From positions 1 through 15,538 of the forward strand of contig CAZXBB010000335.1 of the NCBI GenBank assembly GCA_964638815.1: DNA of 15,538 nt, written 5' to 3'. Every line of letters starts with the position of its first letter. Position 1 is the stretch's first letter. The notes beneath the pieces are model-generated. The model was not told where the DNA came from and made no database searches. It saw nothing but the letters and a program-made list of their open reading frames with translations. Shown piece by piece: positions 13,931 through 15,538 of this stretch. A program made the position numbers and the translations under genes. Origin of the DNA: CAZXBB01 sp964638815 (GTDB lineage: Bacteria > Planctomycetota > Phycisphaerae > Phycisphaerales > SM1A02).

Positions 13931-13990
13931 GGCCCGGGTCGAGAGTCCCGGGTCGAGAGTCCCGGGGTCGAGAATCCCGGGTCGGGAGCC
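13931..13990. repeat. 14-15-bp tandem repeat, about four copies
   Basis: Units of the type CCCGGGTCGAGAGT follow one another four times. The first two are identical, the third has an added G and the fourth is diverged (CCCGGGTCGGGAGC). They lie between the palindrome and the ATG at 14028, in what would be the 5' untranslated region of a transcript from the candidate promoter. Confidence 0.8.
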
Positions 13991-14027
13991 CCGGCTCGAC
14001 ACGCTTTCCCGGTGGAGCGAACGGACG

Positions 14028-14607
14028 ATGACGGACCCTCTGATTCAGCTCGGACCCGGCGGCAGCTACACCCGTTTGTACGTGGCCCGGGGCACGCGGC
14101 TCGTGGCGGCCCCCGCCCACGGTCGGGGCACCTCGGCGGACACCCCCGGCTCCGGATCCGGGGCGGGCTTCACGCGCCGGGACGATGGCCGCAACCCTGA
14201 CGACGGCGCGCGGCACGGTCGATCGGGGATGGCGGTCACCCGTCCCGGGCATCGAGGCCGGCGCGACGATCGCGTCGCGATCGGGGCCGGCGCGTTGCTC
14301 GAGCGTCTGCTCGGCGGCATCCGGGGAAGCCTCCCGGGGGTCGTCCCGGCACCCGCGGCGTCCGTCGCGTCCGTCGCGTGCCCCGGTCCGGCGTCACGCT
14401 CCGGAGGCGGCTTCCCGGCCGGGCTCGCGGATGCGGCCCTCGCGTGGCTCGAGGGCCAGCGGCGTCTCGTCGTTCGCGGGGCAGCGACGCTGGGCACGCT
14501 CCACGGCCGTTTCAACGACGCCGAGCGTCGGTATGCCTTTTCGGAAACCTCCCGGATATCGATCGCGTCCTCCCGTATGAATCGGGCGGAGACGCAGGAG
14601 AAACGAC
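14028..14607 (+). other. Possible coding stretch before lexA, status uncertain
   Basis: An ATG at 14028 is preceded at a good distance by GGTGGAG (14011-14017) and opens a frame beginning MTDPLIQLGPGGSYTRLYVA. Up to about 14530 roughly 84% of its codons end in G or C, as in the real genes around it. The frame then loses that bias and runs on to 14810, overlapping lexA by some 200 bases, which is not credible for an intact gene. A change of frame near 14530 would let it end at TGA 14609-14611, overlapping the lexA start as ATGA, or at TGA 14578-14580. It may be a frameshifted gene, a decayed gene, or simply G+C-rich spacer. I recognise no family. Confidence 0.3.
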
Positions 14608-15225
14608 ATGAACCTGACGCCGAAGCAGCTTCGCATCCTCCAGCTGATCCGCGACCATCGCATTGCCCATGGCTATTCCCCGACGATGCAGGAGCTCGCC
14701 GACGAGCTCGACATCAGCAAGGTCACGGTGTTCGAGCACGTCGAGGCGCTGATCAAGAAGGGCGCGCTGAAGCGCGAAGCGAACAAGGCTCGCTCTTTAT
14801 CGCTGTGTGAGGACGCCGTCATTCCCGACGAGTCGCAGCCGCTGTCGTTCCCGCTCGTCGGGAGGATCGCGGCCGGCCACCCGATCGAGACGTTCGAGCA
14901 GTCCGACCAGCTTCGTCTCGAGGATCTCTTCGGGCCGCGGGTCGGCCAGCGCGGCGGGAGCTTCGCGCTGCAGGTCGAGGGCGACTCGATGCAGGACGAG
15001 GGGATCCTCGACGGCGACTACGTGATCGTCGAGCGGCGCGACACGGCCCGCAACGGCGACCGCGTTGTGGCGCTGCTGCCGCACGGCGAGACGACACTCA
15101 AGACGTTCTACCGCGAGCCGGACGGCCGCATCCGCCTCCAGCCGGCAAACGATGCGTTCGAGCCGCGCATCGTGTCCGACTGCCGGATCCAGGGCGTGGT
15201 GACGGGAGTGCTGCGGCGGTATTGA
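14608..15225 (+). CDS. lexA: LexA transcriptional repressor / self-cleaving protease
   Basis: A 205-residue repressor of the SOS DNA-damage response, cytoplasmic, which binds operator DNA as a dimer and inactivates itself when RecA filaments form. The N-terminal winged helix (1-65) opens with NLTPKQLRILQLIRDHRIAHGYSPTMQELADELD, and the recognition helix lies near SKVTVFEHVEALIKKG (37-52). The peptidase part has the Ala89-Gly90 cleavage site (GRIAAGHP), the nucleophile Ser127 in GDSMQDEGI, and the general base Lys165 in TTLKTFYR, all intact. Length is normal (~200). The ATG at 14608 has AGGAG 8 bases upstream. The recognition helix differs from the E. coli and Bacillus types as I remember them, so its operator is probably not the standard one; no standard CGAAC-N4-GTTCG box is visible upstream. 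The candidate operator at 13865-13888 lies about 720 bases away. Confidence 0.95.
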   Translation: MNLTPKQLRILQLIRDHRIAHGYSPTMQELADELDISKVTVFEHVEALIKKGALKREANKARSLSLCEDAVIPDESQPLSFPLVGRIAAGHPIETFEQSDQLRLEDLFGPRVGQRGGSFALQVEGDSMQDEGILDGDYVIVERRDTARNGDRVVALLPHGETTLKTFYREPDGRIRLQPANDAFEPRIVSDCRIQGVVTGVLRRY

Positions 15226-15230
15226 GCTGT

Positions 15231-15271
15231 CCGGCAGACCGGCAGACCGGCAGACGGGCCGGCGGGCCGGC
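15231..15271. repeat. 8-bp repeat and GC hairpin after lexA
   Basis: Three perfect copies of CCGGCAGA (15231-15254) begin 5 bases after the lexA stop codon. They are followed by GCCGGCGGGCCGGC-type sequence (about 15258-15271), which can fold as a short GC hairpin. No T-run follows, so it is at most a weak terminator. Confidence 0.65.
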
Positions 15272-15301
15272 TCGTGCTTGCGTCGCCGCGGGGCTTGCGC
15301 C

Positions 15302-15538
15302 GACACGTTCGACGCGGCACGTTCGACGCGGACACATTAGACGTGGAGGCGATCGACGCCGACACGTTCGACGTGGACACGTTCGGCGCGACACGTTCGA
15401 CGCGGACACGTTCGACGCGGACACGGTTCGACGTGGGAGCGATCGACGCCGACACGTTCGGTGGACACGATCGACGCGGACACGTTCGACGACGGACACT
15501 TTCGACGCGGACACGATCGACGCGGACACGTTCGACGC
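15302..15538. repeat. 15-bp minisatellite array, 16 units, open at the right edge
   Basis: Sixteen consecutive units of consensus GACACGTTCGACGCG fill the sequence up to the last base, where the sixteenth is cut off. Unit lengths are mostly 15, with 13, 14 and 16 also present, so no reading frame is kept and the array is probably not coding. Two variants recur: the GTTCGAC type and the GATCGAC type. Units 4 (15346) and 10 (15436) share the same GCGATCGACGCC form and flanks, 90 bp apart, which suggests that a six-unit block was duplicated. Nothing else is seen in this stretch. Confidence 0.9.

Larger units (their letters stand above)
13752..14607. other. 856-bp region between the aminotransferase gene and lexA
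   Basis: Within this stretch I see, from left to right, an AT-rich promoter-like patch with a palindrome (13831-13888), a 14-15-bp tandem repeat (13931-13990), and an open frame of uncertain status from 14028. A patch at about 14531-14600 is less G+C-rich than its surroundings and may carry a lexA promoter, but I cannot define -35/-10 boxes there. Confidence 0.6.

Noticed and set aside
14500..14607. Standard LexA box directly upstream of lexA
   Set aside because: I searched by eye for CGAAC-N4-GTTCG, CTGT-N8-ACAG and GTTC-N7-GTTC and found none in this stretch.
12648..14810. A plus-strand open frame of 720 codons across the aminotransferase gene and into lexA
   Set aside because: It is antisense to a clear PLP enzyme, has an Arg/Ala/Gly-rich composition with no recognisable motif, and overlaps lexA. 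Long stop-free frames opposite genes are expected at this G+C content. Only the part from 14028 was kept as a doubtful stretch.
15302..15538. CRISPR array or pentapeptide-repeat gene
   Set aside because: There are no spacers between units, and unit lengths of 13-16 bp break every frame; the residues encoded do not fit the A(D/N)LxX pattern.

Overview
The window is a G+C-rich bacterial chromosome fragment (most codons end in G or C, start codons include GTG and TTG). No plasmid, phage or insertion-sequence genes, tRNA, rRNA or CRISPR are visible. The gene content suggests a planctomycete, most likely of the Phycisphaerae type: a secreted protein ending in two dockerin-like Asp-loop repeats with a 'WG' signature, a CRTAC1/ASPIC-UnbV beta-propeller protein next to a TPR protein, an ECF sigma/anti-sigma pair, and a DUF1570-like metallopeptidase. 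This is inferred from family knowledge. It is not proved.

Layout. Bases 1-3130 (plus strand): 3' end of valS, a secreted zinc-peptidase-like lipoprotein, a YfcE-type phosphoesterase and an overlapping GNAT acetyltransferase. A structured leader lies before the phosphoesterase. Bases 3237-5936 (minus strand): an operon in the order ECF sigma factor (TTG start), single-span putative anti-sigma factor, exported PDZ protein, probably a surface-signalling or envelope-stress unit. Bases 6109-7811 (minus): a large secreted repeat protein with a C-terminal dockerin-like pair, followed by a convincing intrinsic terminator. Bases 8250-12517 (plus): an exported HEAT-like protein, a membrane-anchored TPR protein and a seven-loop FG-GAP/CRTAC1 lipoprotein, tightly packed (18-nt gap, then a 4-nt stop/start overlap). 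Bases 12498-13751 (minus): a class V aminotransferase of the isopenicillin-N-epimerase type, converging with the CRTAC1 gene by a 20-bp overlap. Bases 13752-14607: a long region holding an AT-rich promoter-like patch with a 24-bp near-perfect palindrome, a tandem repeat and a weak, possibly frameshifted open frame. Bases 14608-15225: lexA. Bases 15226-15538: short repeats, then a 15-bp tandem array that runs off the right end.

The most noteworthy things are in the non-coding DNA: the palindrome overlapping a -35/-10-like pair upstream of lexA, the 15-bp array directly after lexA, a leader with two competing stems before the phosphoesterase, and a habit of carrying a different short tandem repeat in many of the gaps (and inside some genes). 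I see no clearly new defence or mobile system. The sigma/anti-sigma/PDZ operon and the HEAT-TPR-CRTAC1 operon are the best candidates for poorly described systems.
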